Source: an uncultured Clostridia bacterium
GTDB taxonomy: Bacteria > Bacillota > Clostridia > Christensenellales > CAG-917
Assembly: GCA_934277645.1 (NCBI GenBank)
Contig: CAKQUX010000007.1
Location: 1 to 64,000 of the forward strand
DNA length: 64,000 nt
Direction of reading: 5' to 3'
The notes beneath the pieces were generated by a model. It was given only the letters and a program-made list of their open reading frames with translations. It searched no databases and was not told the DNA's origin. Within the stretch, counting starts at the first letter, position 1. Every line of letters begins with the position of its first letter. Positions 53,251 through 61,491 of the stretch are shown here, piece by piece. Position numbers and translations under genes: made by a program.

Positions 53251-53266
53251 GCGTCTTACGCTGAAA

Positions 53267-53295
53267 TTGACAGAAGACGGTTTTTTTTGTATACT
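53267..53295 (+). promoter_or_regulatory. Promoter of the esterase-fumC operon
   Basis: TTGACA (53267-53272), 17-bp spacer, TATACT (53290-53295). Start near 53302; AAGGAGCG precedes ATG 53316. Confidence 0.8.
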
Positions 53296-53315
53296 ATGGC
53301 ATATAAGGAGCGATT

Positions 53316-54224
53316 ATGGGACTTTGGAAAAAACTTATCGATAAATTCTGTGCGTGGCTTACCGTTCACGACGGCGAGCGAATTGCAAGTCAGAATCCGC
53401 CGGAAAACGTCGAAACGGTTTTAGACGTGAATTATGCCGATGCCGACGAGCTTTACAACAAACTCGACGTTTATTATCCGACGGGTAGCGAAAACGAACT
53501 TTTGCCGACGATTATCGACGTTCACGGCGGTTGCTGGTTTTACGGCACAAAAGACATAAACAAATATTACGGAATGGAAATTGCGGCAAAGGGCTTTAAA
53601 GTTGTCAGCATAAGTTATCGTTTGCTGTTTAAGGGCGGCCGCTTTCCTAACAATTTAAACGATTTGTTCAGCGCATACAAATGGGTTGAGGAACACGCCG
53701 ATGAATACAAATTTGACCTTAATCGCCTGTTTTTGACGGGCGACAGCGCAGGTGCGCATCTTTGCGCAATGTCGAACGCTGTCATTGCAGACGAAGAACT
53801 TCAAAACAAACTTCAAATGAAGACGTGTTTGAATTTCAAAGCGGTCGGATACACCTGCGGTGTTTTTGACGTTGATTTTTATAAAAGGAAAATCAATATT
53901 TCGCCTGTCAGATTTTTGCTTAAAGAGTTTTTCGGAAAGGGATACAAGAAGAACGAGTTTTTGCCGCTCGCTACGATAAAGAACGCAAAACTCGAAAAGT
54001 TTCCGCCTATATTCCTTGCAACGGGCAAGGGCGATTTTATGCGCGGACAAGTTATCGGTTTCGATAAAGAATTGACAAAACGCGGAATAGAACACGAGCT
54101 TAACGACCTTGTAGGAACAAGTCATAAGCTCGAACACGTTTATCCGATAATTCAGCCGCATTGGGAAGAATCGGAATTCGTAACGAATAATATGTTGGAG
54201 TTTTTCAGGACCTATGCAGAATAA
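53316..54224 (+). CDS. Alpha/beta hydrolase (esterase/lipase family)
   Basis: A 302-residue hydrolase of the hormone-sensitive-lipase-like or BD-FAE group. The oxyanion motif HGGCWFYGTK is near residues 70-79 and the nucleophile lies in LTGDSAGAH. The late GTSHKLEHVYP carries the likely catalytic histidine. No signal peptide. It overlaps fumC by 11 bases. Substrate unknown. Confidence 0.9.
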   Translation: MGLWKKLIDKFCAWLTVHDGERIASQNPPENVETVLDVNYADADELYNKLDVYYPTGSENELLPTIIDVHGGCWFYGTKDINKYYGMEIAAKGFKVVSISYRLLFKGGRFPNNLNDLFSAYKWVEEHADEYKFDLNRLFLTGDSAGAHLCAMSNAVIADEELQNKLQMKTCLNFKAVGYTCGVFDVDFYKRKINISPVRFLLKEFFGKGYKKNEFLPLATIKNAKLEKFPPIFLATGKGDFMRGQVIGFDKELTKRGIEHELNDLVGTSHKLEHVYPIIQPHWEESEFVTNNMLEFFRTYAE

Positions 54225-55563
54225 CGATTTTAGAATAGAACGCGACAGTTTGGGCGAAGTTAAAGTTCCGTCGGACAAGTTGTGGGGGGCGCAAACCGAG
54301 AGAAGCCGCCACAATTTTGTCATAGGCGAAAAGATGCCGTACGAACTTGTTAAGGCAATCGTCATTGTCAAAAGAGCGTGCGCCTTGGCAAACGAAGAAT
54401 GTGGAAAACTTTCCAAAGAGAAGTGTGACGCGATTATGCTTGCGTGCGACAAGATTTTGAAGGGCGGTTATGAAGATTCTTTTCCGCTTGTGATTTTTCA
54501 AACGGGTTCGGGAACGCAAACAAATATGAACGTCAACGAGGTGCTTGCGCATTTAAGCGGAACGCACCCGAACGACGATTGCAATATGAGTCAAAGCACG
54601 AACGACGTATTTCCTACCGCTATTCACGTTATGACGCTTATGATGAGTGACGAACTTATTTGTAAACTCGGCGAACTTATAGGCGAGTTTAAGTTGCTTG
54701 AAAAGAAATATGATAAAATTGTCAAAACAGGCAGAACGCATCTTCAGGACGCAACGCCGATTTCGTTTTCGGCTGAAATTTCGGCTTGGAGAAGAGCGAT
54801 TGAAGAAGCAAGATTTGCAATAGAAAATGCTCTCGAAGCAGTCAGAGTTATGCCGCTTGGCGGAACTGCCGTCGGGTCTGGACTTAATACGCCCGAAGGT
54901 TACGCAAATATTGCCGTTCAACACTTAGGAGAATATTTGGGCGAATGTCTTTTTGAAACCGACAATAAGTATCACGGATTGGCGTTTAAGGACGCTTTGG
55001 TGCTTTATCACGGCGCTTTGAAGAATCTTGCGTGTTCGGCTATGAAAATAGCAAACGACGTAAGATGGCTGTCAAGCGGCCCGAGATGCGGAATCGGCGA
55101 AATAACCATTCCTGCAAACGAACCGGGCAGTTCGATTATGCCGGGGAAAGTAAATCCTACGCAGTGCGAAGCGCTCACTATGGTGGCTTGCGAAGTGCTC
55201 GGCAACGACGCAACGATTTCCTTTGCGGCAAGTCAGGGCAATTTCGAGCTTAACGTTTTTATGCCCGTTATCGCATTCAAGATAAACGAATCGATAAAAC
55301 TTTTGACTCAGGCAATAGGAAGTTTTTCTAAGCACTGCGTAAATGGCATAAAGCCGAACGAAAAAAAGATGACCGAATATCTTCATTCGGGTCTTATGCT
55401 CGCAACGGCGTTTTCACCGTATATCGGCTATGAGAAAGCCGCAAACCTTGTGCATTATGCTTTTGAAAACGACCTCACCGTTAAAGAGGCGGCTCTTAAA
55501 ACCTGCGAGCTCAGCGAAGCGGAGATAGACAAAATCATAGAAAACGCATTAAAGGCAAACTGA
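54214..55563 (+). CDS. fumC: Class II fumarate hydratase
   Basis: A 449-residue iron-independent fumarase, converting fumarate and malate. Signature GSSIMPGKVNPTQCE, SGSGTQTNMNVNEV and GRTHLQDATP are all present, separating it from aspartase and argininosuccinate lyase. It begins inside the esterase gene, so the two are translationally coupled. Its likely role is the branched, incomplete TCA cycle of anaerobes. Confidence 0.95.
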   Translation: MQNNDFRIERDSLGEVKVPSDKLWGAQTERSRHNFVIGEKMPYELVKAIVIVKRACALANEECGKLSKEKCDAIMLACDKILKGGYEDSFPLVIFQTGSGTQTNMNVNEVLAHLSGTHPNDDCNMSQSTNDVFPTAIHVMTLMMSDELICKLGELIGEFKLLEKKYDKIVKTGRTHLQDATPISFSAEISAWRRAIEEARFAIENALEAVRVMPLGGTAVGSGLNTPEGYANIAVQHLGEYLGECLFETDNKYHGLAFKDALVLYHGALKNLACSAMKIANDVRWLSSGPRCGIGEITIPANEPGSSIMPGKVNPTQCEALTMVACEVLGNDATISFAASQGNFELNVFMPVIAFKINESIKLLTQAIGSFSKHCVNGIKPNEKKMTEYLHSGLMLATAFSPYIGYEKAANLVHYAFENDLTVKEAALKTCELSEAEIDKIIENALKAN

Positions 55564-55733
55564 TTATTAAATAGGCTAATTTTAGAATTAAACTAATTAT
55601 TAAATAAGCCGATTTATTAAATAACTGATTATTAAACTAAACTAATTTAAAAATAAGCAAGGGTAAAGTTTTTGAGTAGTTTGAATTTATAGAATTTCGG
55701 CAAAGTTTGGATATCTAAAAACCGATTAGGGGA
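55564..55733. repeat. Degenerate AT-rich repeats after fumC
   Basis: Repeated words such as ATTATTAAATAAGC and AACTAATT fill this gap. Nothing coding is visible. Confidence 0.5.
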
Positions 55734-55759
55734 AAAAAGCGACTTTAAGTCGCTTTTTA
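55734..55759. terminator. Terminator between fumC and the leftward RlmA-like gene
   Basis: AAAAAGCGACTT-TAAGTCGCTTTTT, active in both directions. The bases from here to 55887 hold no visible gene. Confidence 0.85.
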
Positions 55760-55887
55760 TATTCCTTTAAGTCGTTTTCTTTTTGTAAGATGTAATTTGT
55801 TAAAGTTGCAACTTGTTATTATTGCGTTTTGTTGAATTTGTTCGTTATTAAAATGCATTAAACGATTTTATATCGCCTCATATCGAA

Positions 55888-56667
55888 TTATGATTTAAAA
55901 ACCGAAACGCAAAATGAAAGATTTACGGTCACGGAGTCAACGTTTTTCAAGTTTTCGATTGCGTTTTTTGGGGTTCTGTAAAAATACGGCGTCATTTTAA
56001 GCAAAGTTACGGCGTCGTTGCCGCTAAGCGTTATTTCGCCGTTCACGATATGCCTTTTTGCCGGAGCAAAGCCGCTTAATTCCGTCTCGACGGGCGGATT
56101 TAAAACGACGTTTTCGTATAAGAGTTTTTTTAACGACAGCATGTGGTCTTCGCTTGGGGCAGTGACGATAAAAAGTCCGCCGCTTTTAAGAACACGTTTT
56201 ACTTCCGAATCGCTGTACGGAGCAAAGGTCGAGAAAACGAAATCGAAGCTGTTGTCGAAAAACGGCAGACGGTTCATCGACGCCACGGAATAGTTGCCCG
56301 TTTTGTCTGCTTTGGCGGCAAACTTTATCGCTTCTTTGGAAACGTCGATTCCGAACGCTTCGCTTGTTTGTGATACGTTCCGAACGAAATAACCTTCGCC
56401 GCAACCTACGTCGAGAATTGTTTTGCCTCTAAAATCGTATTCTGCCTTTAAATAGTTTATAAGCGGAGCATAATAGCCTCGCTCCATGATCTCTCGGCGG
56501 GACGCAACCATATCTTTGTTGTCGCCCGATTCGGCTTTATAACCTGCGCCCGTTAAAAAATTGACGTAGCCCTCTTTCGCTACGTCATAGCAGTGGTTGT
56601 CGCATTTAAAAGATTTTTCAATGCGATTAAGTTGTTTTTCGCAAATCGGGCAACGATATTTAATCAT
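55888..56667 (-). CDS. RlmA-family 23S rRNA (guanine-N1) methyltransferase
   Basis: A 259-residue enzyme with an N-terminal zinc finger (CPICEKQL near residues 6-13 and CDNHCYDVAKEGYVN near 23-37) and a C-terminal class I methyltransferase domain (ILDVGCGEGYF). This two-domain build is typical of RlmA I/II, which methylates G745 or G748; Gram-positive relatives such as TlrB affect tylosin resistance. The exact target cannot be decided here. It overlaps the EFR1 gene by eight bases. Confidence 0.88.
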   Translation of the reverse strand: MIKYRCPICEKQLNRIEKSFKCDNHCYDVAKEGYVNFLTGAGYKAESGDNKDMVASRREIMERGYYAPLINYLKAEYDFRGKTILDVGCGEGYFVRNVSQTSEAFGIDVSKEAIKFAAKADKTGNYSVASMNRLPFFDNSFDFVFSTFAPYSDSEVKRVLKSGGLFIVTAPSEDHMLSLKKLLYENVVLNPPVETELSGFAPAKRHIVNGEITLSGNDAVTLLKMTPYFYRTPKNAIENLKNVDSVTVNLSFCVSVFKS

Positions 56668-57565
56668 TTTCGAATAGTCCTATTTTATGCTCAGCCAAGA
56701 TTTCGTCTGCTTTTTTGTAATACGGCTTATACAGTTTGTAGCCGCCTTTCGTTTGGTCGGTTATAAACGGGAACGCTATATTTTCGTCCTTTTCGAGTTT
56801 GTCTAAATTGTAACTGCCGTTGACTTTCCACCCGTTCAGCAAGCCGATTGAAATAGCGTTTGTAGGGCAGTTGAACGAACAGCGAGTGCACATAATGCAA
56901 TTTCCGTGAAACTTGATTTTGCCGCCTTTCTGTTCGATATTTTTGGCAGGACAAATTTTCACGCATTTGCCGCAATTTAGGCATTTCTTTTTGTTTACTT
57001 TGAAAAACCTGCCGTTCAATTTATAAAATCCCCATTCGATTCTGAAGAAGAACGAATGCATTCGTTTTAAAAGCGGAAGTTTGACTTTATCGCGTTTGTT
57101 TTCGATTACGTCGATTGCGTTTGCCTTGACAAGCGCTTTAGCGTAAATCCACATTTGTTTCGCCATACGGTCGTTATGACGGAAAATCATATTATACGGC
57201 ATAACGTAAAGTCTGTCGGTGATAAAATCATAGCCTTTACGTTTTAAAATGCGATACGTCTTTTGACTCGAAGCGTTGTTAAGCCATAAAGGTTCGCCGC
57301 CGACTTTAAAAATAAACGTAGGTTTGTTTTCGGTTTTAGGGAAACTTTTTACCATTTCGATAAAGACTTTCGGCGGATTGAATCCGTGTATAGGAAAACC
57401 TAAGCCGACAAGGTCATAATCGTTCGGGTTAGGAAACGCTTTATCCTTTTCCCAAACGTAAATATCGGTTTCGATTTCAAAATTTTTAAACTCTTCCGAA
57501 AAGCGTTTCGCAAGGCGTTCGGTGTTGCCCGAACCCGTAAAAACGTAAATTATGGCTTTTTTCAT
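56660..57565 (-). CDS. EFR1-family flavodoxin-ferredoxin protein
   Basis: A 301-residue fusion of an N-terminal flavodoxin-like domain (YVFTGSGNTERLAKRF; LGFPIHGFNPP) with two 4Fe-4S clusters near the C-terminus, visible as CLNCGKCVKICP and CIMCTRCSFNCP. This EFR1 architecture moves electrons in anaerobes. It adjoins the SDR-zinc-finger gene with no gap, so a shared redox pathway is likely. Confidence 0.92.
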   Translation of the reverse strand: MKKAIIYVFTGSGNTERLAKRFSEEFKNFEIETDIYVWEKDKAFPNPNDYDLVGLGFPIHGFNPPKVFIEMVKSFPKTENKPTFIFKVGGEPLWLNNASSQKTYRILKRKGYDFITDRLYVMPYNMIFRHNDRMAKQMWIYAKALVKANAIDVIENKRDKVKLPLLKRMHSFFFRIEWGFYKLNGRFFKVNKKKCLNCGKCVKICPAKNIEQKGGKIKFHGNCIMCTRCSFNCPTNAISIGLLNGWKVNGSYNLDKLEKDENIAFPFITDQTKGGYKLYKPYYKKADEILAEHKIGLFEND

Positions 57566-59125
57566 CTATTCCTCGCTGAGAAAGTCGTCTTCATTGTTTG
57601 AAAGCGGATACGTTCCCGTTTCGGACTTGTCGTGAGTATCCCAATATACCTGTGCAAAAAACGGAATGTGCTGACTAAGTTCGCCCCAATGCCAAGGCAA
57701 AGGTTGACAACATTCGGGACACCAATGTCCCGCCTTTAAAACGGTGTACGGCGTTGCCCAAAACTTATGACCGTCGTGACATTCCCATTCGAGCTTGGTG
57801 TAAAGGTCGCCCTTTGTCATAGTTTCGGAAAGACATTTGCCTCCGCGGAAAGCGGCGGCTTGTTTCATATCTTCTATGTCAAGCTCGCTGTCGGGTTTGC
57901 TCTCGTCATAGCCGTGGCTAAGCAGGTGCTCTTTCGCCCATTCCTTAGTCTTGACCTTAGAATAATCTATGTCGCCCTCGGGTGTTTTTCCGTCTCTGAA
58001 AAGAGGGAAGTCGTCCCATTTTTTCGGTAACGATTCTAAGTTTTCTTTCGGCCCGAAAAACGCTTCCATTCTGCCTAAATGTCTGATTTTACGCCAATAA
58101 AGCGGAGCGTTCGAGTTTGTGAAAAGTCGTTGAATGACAAGTTTTGAGATGAGTTGCGGCGGAATAATTGCTCCGAGCTTGAAATACCAGAGTCGTTTGC
58201 CGAGATTTGCCCAATATTCGTTTAGATTTGTTTTTTGATAGTCGAGATAGTTGTTTAAAACGTCGCTGTCATAAAACCACATTCCGTGGAAGTTTCTGAT
58301 GACGTTCCAGTTAGGTTGGAAAAACTTTTTTGTCGAACCGCCCATAAGTTTGAAGCCGTCATCAAATGCATCGTAGCCGGTGCAACGTCCCGAATCGTCC
58401 GAGCCGATGTTGTAGACTCTTTGCCAGAAATCGTTTGCCAAAGTGCCGTCCATATCGAATTTGACGAGATTTTTGCAGAGCAGTCCGCTGTCGACGTCGG
58501 TCACCCAGTCGAGAGGAGCATTCCAGCAAGTGTGGAACATAAGCCCGTCTTTTATGTTGTTCATAAACATATTTTTGTGCAATACCGCCGTTTGACGAAG
58601 CGAAACGAAATGCGGAAGTCCTGCTTCTAAAACGTAACGCTCTGCGCGCAGTTTCGTTGCCGCATATACGTCGTAAGTCGACGGCATAAGCGGATCGCCG
58701 ACTCTTCCCCAAGGGTGGTGATAATCACGATTGCCGTAAAGAGCAACCGTGCCGATGTTGACGAATTTTATTTCGTTTGCTCTATTACTGTTCAAAGTGG
58801 CGTCGACAAGATTTTTTGTGCCGATAAAGTTCGAGCCGTAGGTCGCATTCGGTTGGTGGTCTGATTTAGGCGGAATAATCGCTCCGCAATGAATGACGTA
58901 GTCGGCGCCGTCAATGAGTTTTTCGCAATCCGAATAGACGGATAAATCGCCCATTATGACGTCAAGTCTGTCCTTGTATTTTTTTGAAAGTCGTTTTGCG
59001 AGCCGTTTGTTTGATTTTTTCGGTCGCAATAAAGTTTTTACTCTTACGTCGTCAAGTTCTAAGATTTGTTTCAGCGCTTCGCTTCCCATTGAGCCTGATG
59101 CGCCTGTCAATGCAACGGTTTTCAT
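57566..59125 (-). CDS. Extended SDR (NAD-dependent epimerase-like) fused to a zinc-finger C-terminus
   Basis: A 519-residue protein. ATG 59125 is chosen because AGGGG lies close upstream on the minus strand. The N-terminal NAD site TGASGSMGSEAL is at residues 7-18, and the active-site YAATKLRAERYV has the Tyr-x-x-x-Lys pair. The C-terminal 90 residues form a treble-clef-like zinc finger with the pattern GGKC, WECHDGHKFWA and GHWCPEC, similar to DUF4379-type fingers. An SDR fused to such a finger is unusual. It is the first gene of the leftward cluster with EFR1 and RlmA-like genes. Confidence 0.85.
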   Translation of the reverse strand: MKTVALTGASGSMGSEALKQILELDDVRVKTLLRPKKSNKRLAKRLSKKYKDRLDVIMGDLSVYSDCEKLIDGADYVIHCGAIIPPKSDHQPNATYGSNFIGTKNLVDATLNSNRANEIKFVNIGTVALYGNRDYHHPWGRVGDPLMPSTYDVYAATKLRAERYVLEAGLPHFVSLRQTAVLHKNMFMNNIKDGLMFHTCWNAPLDWVTDVDSGLLCKNLVKFDMDGTLANDFWQRVYNIGSDDSGRCTGYDAFDDGFKLMGGSTKKFFQPNWNVIRNFHGMWFYDSDVLNNYLDYQKTNLNEYWANLGKRLWYFKLGAIIPPQLISKLVIQRLFTNSNAPLYWRKIRHLGRMEAFFGPKENLESLPKKWDDFPLFRDGKTPEGDIDYSKVKTKEWAKEHLLSHGYDESKPDSELDIEDMKQAAAFRGGKCLSETMTKGDLYTKLEWECHDGHKFWATPYTVLKAGHWCPECCQPLPWHWGELSQHIPFFAQVYWDTHDKSETGTYPLSNNEDDFLSEE

Positions 59126-59465
59126 TTGTGCCCCTTTATAGACAAAATTGCTGTAGGAATAACGCTTTGCACGCAAAAAATTTAGCGCGCCAATCGGCGA
59201 GACGCTAACAAAGTCCCTAATTCGGGAAAAGAAATTAAATTGTTTTTGTATCGTTTCTCCGTTTTTCCGTACAGATATATTTTATAACACTTTACGGCGT
59301 TAGGCAAGAAAAATTTTATAAACCTTATGCAGTTTTACTTAGGCAGTTTTGCCTGAACAACAGAATTTTATTATTATTTAGAATTATAAAACATACGGAA
59401 AACCTTAGCGCCATCAATCGCTTAGGTAGTGTAAAATTTAGGTGAATGAATGGGCACAAATTTTG
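59126..59465. other. Intergenic region upstream of the SDR cluster
   Basis: Holds the divergent upstream regions of the SDR gene (leftward) and tRNA-Ser (rightward). I see no ORF or RNA. A strong leftward promoter could not be fixed. Confidence 0.4.
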
Positions 59466-59494
59466 TTGACAATTATTTTGCCGTTTGTTATAAT
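59466..59494 (+). promoter_or_regulatory. Promoter of tRNA-Ser
   Basis: TTGACA (59466-59471), 17-bp spacer ending in TGT, TATAAT (59489-59494): full consensus. Start near 59501, 160 bases before the tRNA. Confidence 0.85.
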
Positions 59495-59662
59495 TTCTTA
59501 GCTTGATACGAGAGCTAACGGCTTTGCCGATAGCGTAGACGACAAAAGCAAGTGCAGGGAAGCGATAAAAAGGCGTTAAAACAAATCAAAATTCCCTAAG
59601 CAAAGTAAGCGAGCAGAACGACAAGCAAAACAATTTAATCAAGAGAAACAATTTAATATTTT

Positions 59663-59751
59663 GGAGGAATATCGAAGCGGTCATAACGAGGCGGTCTTGA
59701 AAACCGTTTGCCTTCACGGGCACGGGGGTTCGAATCCCTCTTCCTCCGCCA
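59663..59751 (+). tRNA. tRNA-Ser(TGA)
   Basis: Acceptor GGAGGAA/TTCCTCC, discriminator G and encoded CCA. The anticodon stem CGGT/ACCG encloses CTTGAAA, giving anticodon TGA. A long variable arm confirms the Ser class. Confidence 0.94.
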
Positions 59752-59753
59752 AA

Positions 59754-59796
59754 TGCCCTGAACCACTATATATTGTGGCTTTAGGGCTTTTTTATA
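59754..59796 (+). terminator. Terminator of tRNA-Ser
   Basis: GCCCT...CCAC and GTGG...AGGGC arms, then TTTTTT. Downstream, TTTGTTAGCAAA is repeated head-to-tail at about 59837-59868. Confidence 0.7.
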
Positions 59797-59999
59797 CACT
59801 ATTTAGGAGCCGAATAACGCCTGTTTTTGTGGGCTTTTGCTCAGTTTGTTAGCAAATTTGTTAGCAAAAATTTTTACGGAAGGCTGTCTATGGCGGCTTT
59901 GAGGTCAGTTTTGTAAAAATGACCGTCAGATTCTAACGTGTCGGATGGTCTATCCTCACGGAAAGATAGCATTAACGACGCCTTATGGAGGTATGAAAA

Positions 60000-60221
60000 A
60001 TGAAATTATTAAATAGAGTTGAACTTATCGTAGATAAAAAAAGATACACCGACCAAGGTTTAAAAAAGGGTGATAAAGGTATAGTACTTGGTGAAGAACG
60101 AAACGGATATTGGCTTGTATACTTTGACGGAGAAATTTTTCAAGGTGCAGACGGTGTTTGGCAAACCACAGAAATCGACGCGGCAGTTTTAGAAGAAGAC
60201 GTTAAGGTAATATTAGAATAA
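60000..60221 (+). CDS. Small SH3/KOW-like protein (73 aa)
   Basis: A 73-residue protein with a strand-rich pattern: ELIVDKKRY, GLKKGDKGIVLGEE and GYWLVYFDGE. It resembles the small DUF4926-type SH3-like family. GGAGG at 59985-59989 precedes ATG. It has no visible partner gene. In family members a toxin-immunity or regulatory link is sometimes suggested; nothing here shows this. Confidence 0.7.
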   Translation: MKLLNRVELIVDKKRYTDQGLKKGDKGIVLGEERNGYWLVYFDGEIFQGADGVWQTTEIDAAVLEEDVKVILE

Positions 60222-60250
60222 TTAAAGCTCAGTTAGCCTTGCGGCGGATA

Positions 60251-60279
60251 TTGACATTGCATTAGTTAAGTACTATTAT
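60251..60279 (+). promoter_or_regulatory. Promoter of the flavin-reductase-like gene
   Basis: TTGACA (60251-60256), 17-bp spacer, TATTAT (60274-60279). Start near 60286; AAGGAG precedes ATG 60436. Confidence 0.7.
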
Positions 60280-60435
60280 ACGGATAGAAATAGTTTTTGT
60301 TTAATCAGTTAAAGAGTGCCAATAATAAAAAATGCCAAGTGTTTTAAAAAGGTCAAGTGTAGTAATAAGAACGTAAATAATAAATGAAATAAAGAACACA
60401 GATTCAATCTGCGAACAAAAAGGTAAGGAGTTAAA

Positions 60436-61356
60436 ATGGCAAAGTTCAGAAGTTTAAAAGTTGTAGACAATTTTTATCAAAACAATTTGTTTTTTCCTAT
60501 GCCTACGGTTGCGATTTCGACGTTGTGCGAAGACGGAACAACGACAATCGGAAGTTACTCGTTAATTTTTCCGTACTATATAGCAGGGAAAGATTATTAC
60601 GCGATGATTTTGGAATGTCGCAATTCCTCAAACACGGCGCAAAATTTGCTCAGAAACGGAAAGTGCGCATTGAATTTTATAAAGGACGACCGCAAGTATT
60701 TTAAAGAACTCGTAAGGCTCGGATTCCCCGGAAAGACGCCTGCCGAAAAGATGAAAGATTGCAATTTAGAGCTTATAAAGGGCGAGGCAGACGGCGAAAG
60801 GCCGCTCATTTTAAAGGACGCTTATCAAGTTATCGAATGTACTTGGGACGATACGCTCGAAGACGGGTTTAAGTCAAAAGAACATATTGGCGAACTCGAA
60901 GGCGTTGAACCGCCGTATAACAATTTCAACGGAATAACTTCAAAATTCGGCTGTCATTTCATTTTGAAGATAGACAAAATTTTGATGGAAGAAAAGTTTG
61001 CGGACAATCTCAAAAACGGCTTGAAGAGCAATTCGTTTCCGAACGTTCCTGTCGATTACGGCTATCACGACAGTAAAAACTTTTGGTACAAAAAGTTTAA
61101 GGGCTTTAAGCCGATATCCGAACCGATTGCGACAAGAAACGCAGGTTCGGTTGAAAGCGTAATGTATTGCGCCGAAAGATTGGACACAAAGGTAAAATTC
61201 ACAAAGGAAGCGTGTGAAATGTACGTGAAAATTCCGCGTCCGTTTATGAAAGCGGCGTTGCTTCAAATAGTGCAGATTGCCGAAGAGAACGGAATAGACG
61301 TTATAGACAAAGAGGCGGCGTTGAGAATTGCCGAACTCAGAAAGAAAAGTAAATAA
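60436..61356 (+). CDS. Flavin reductase-like FMN-binding protein
   Basis: A 306-residue protein whose N-terminal 200 residues match the flavin-reductase-like fold (FPMPTVAISTLCEDGTTT; SYSLIFPYY; FMN-contact region SSNTAQNLLRNG). The C-terminal 50 residues (PFMKAALLQIVQIAEENGIDVI) form a helical extension. It may pass electrons between NAD(P)H or ferredoxin and FMN. Single gene with its own promoter and terminator. Confidence 0.85.
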   Translation: MAKFRSLKVVDNFYQNNLFFPMPTVAISTLCEDGTTTIGSYSLIFPYYIAGKDYYAMILECRNSSNTAQNLLRNGKCALNFIKDDRKYFKELVRLGFPGKTPAEKMKDCNLELIKGEADGERPLILKDAYQVIECTWDDTLEDGFKSKEHIGELEGVEPPYNNFNGITSKFGCHFILKIDKILMEEKFADNLKNGLKSNSFPNVPVDYGYHDSKNFWYKKFKGFKPISEPIATRNAGSVESVMYCAERLDTKVKFTKEACEMYVKIPRPFMKAALLQIVQIAEENGIDVIDKEAALRIAELRKKSK

Positions 61357-61363
61357 TCGCTTG

Positions 61364-61395
61364 AACAAACCGCAATAAAAAGCGGTTTGTTTTAT
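61364..61395 (+). terminator. Terminator of the flavin-reductase-like gene
   Basis: AACAAACCGC-AATAAAAA-GCGGTTTGTT, then TTAT. Confidence 0.8.
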
Positions 61396-61474
61396 ATTGC
61401 CTTAATTATGTCGGAGCGAAACGATTTAGTTTAAATTAAAATAGCGTTGAAATCGGTTGTTTTATTTTTTGCGA

Positions 61475-61483
61475 TGTTATAAA
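61475..61483 (+). promoter_or_regulatory. Extended -10 box eight bases before the start codon (leaderless)
   Basis: TGT-TATAAA ends at 61483; ATG is at 61492 and there is no ribosome site. No clear -35 was found. Confidence 0.5.
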
Positions 61484-61491
61484 ATTTAATT

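Noticed and set aside
59880..59999. Riboswitch before the 73-aa gene
   Set aside because: No match to a riboswitch pattern I know and no clear terminator or sequestering helix.
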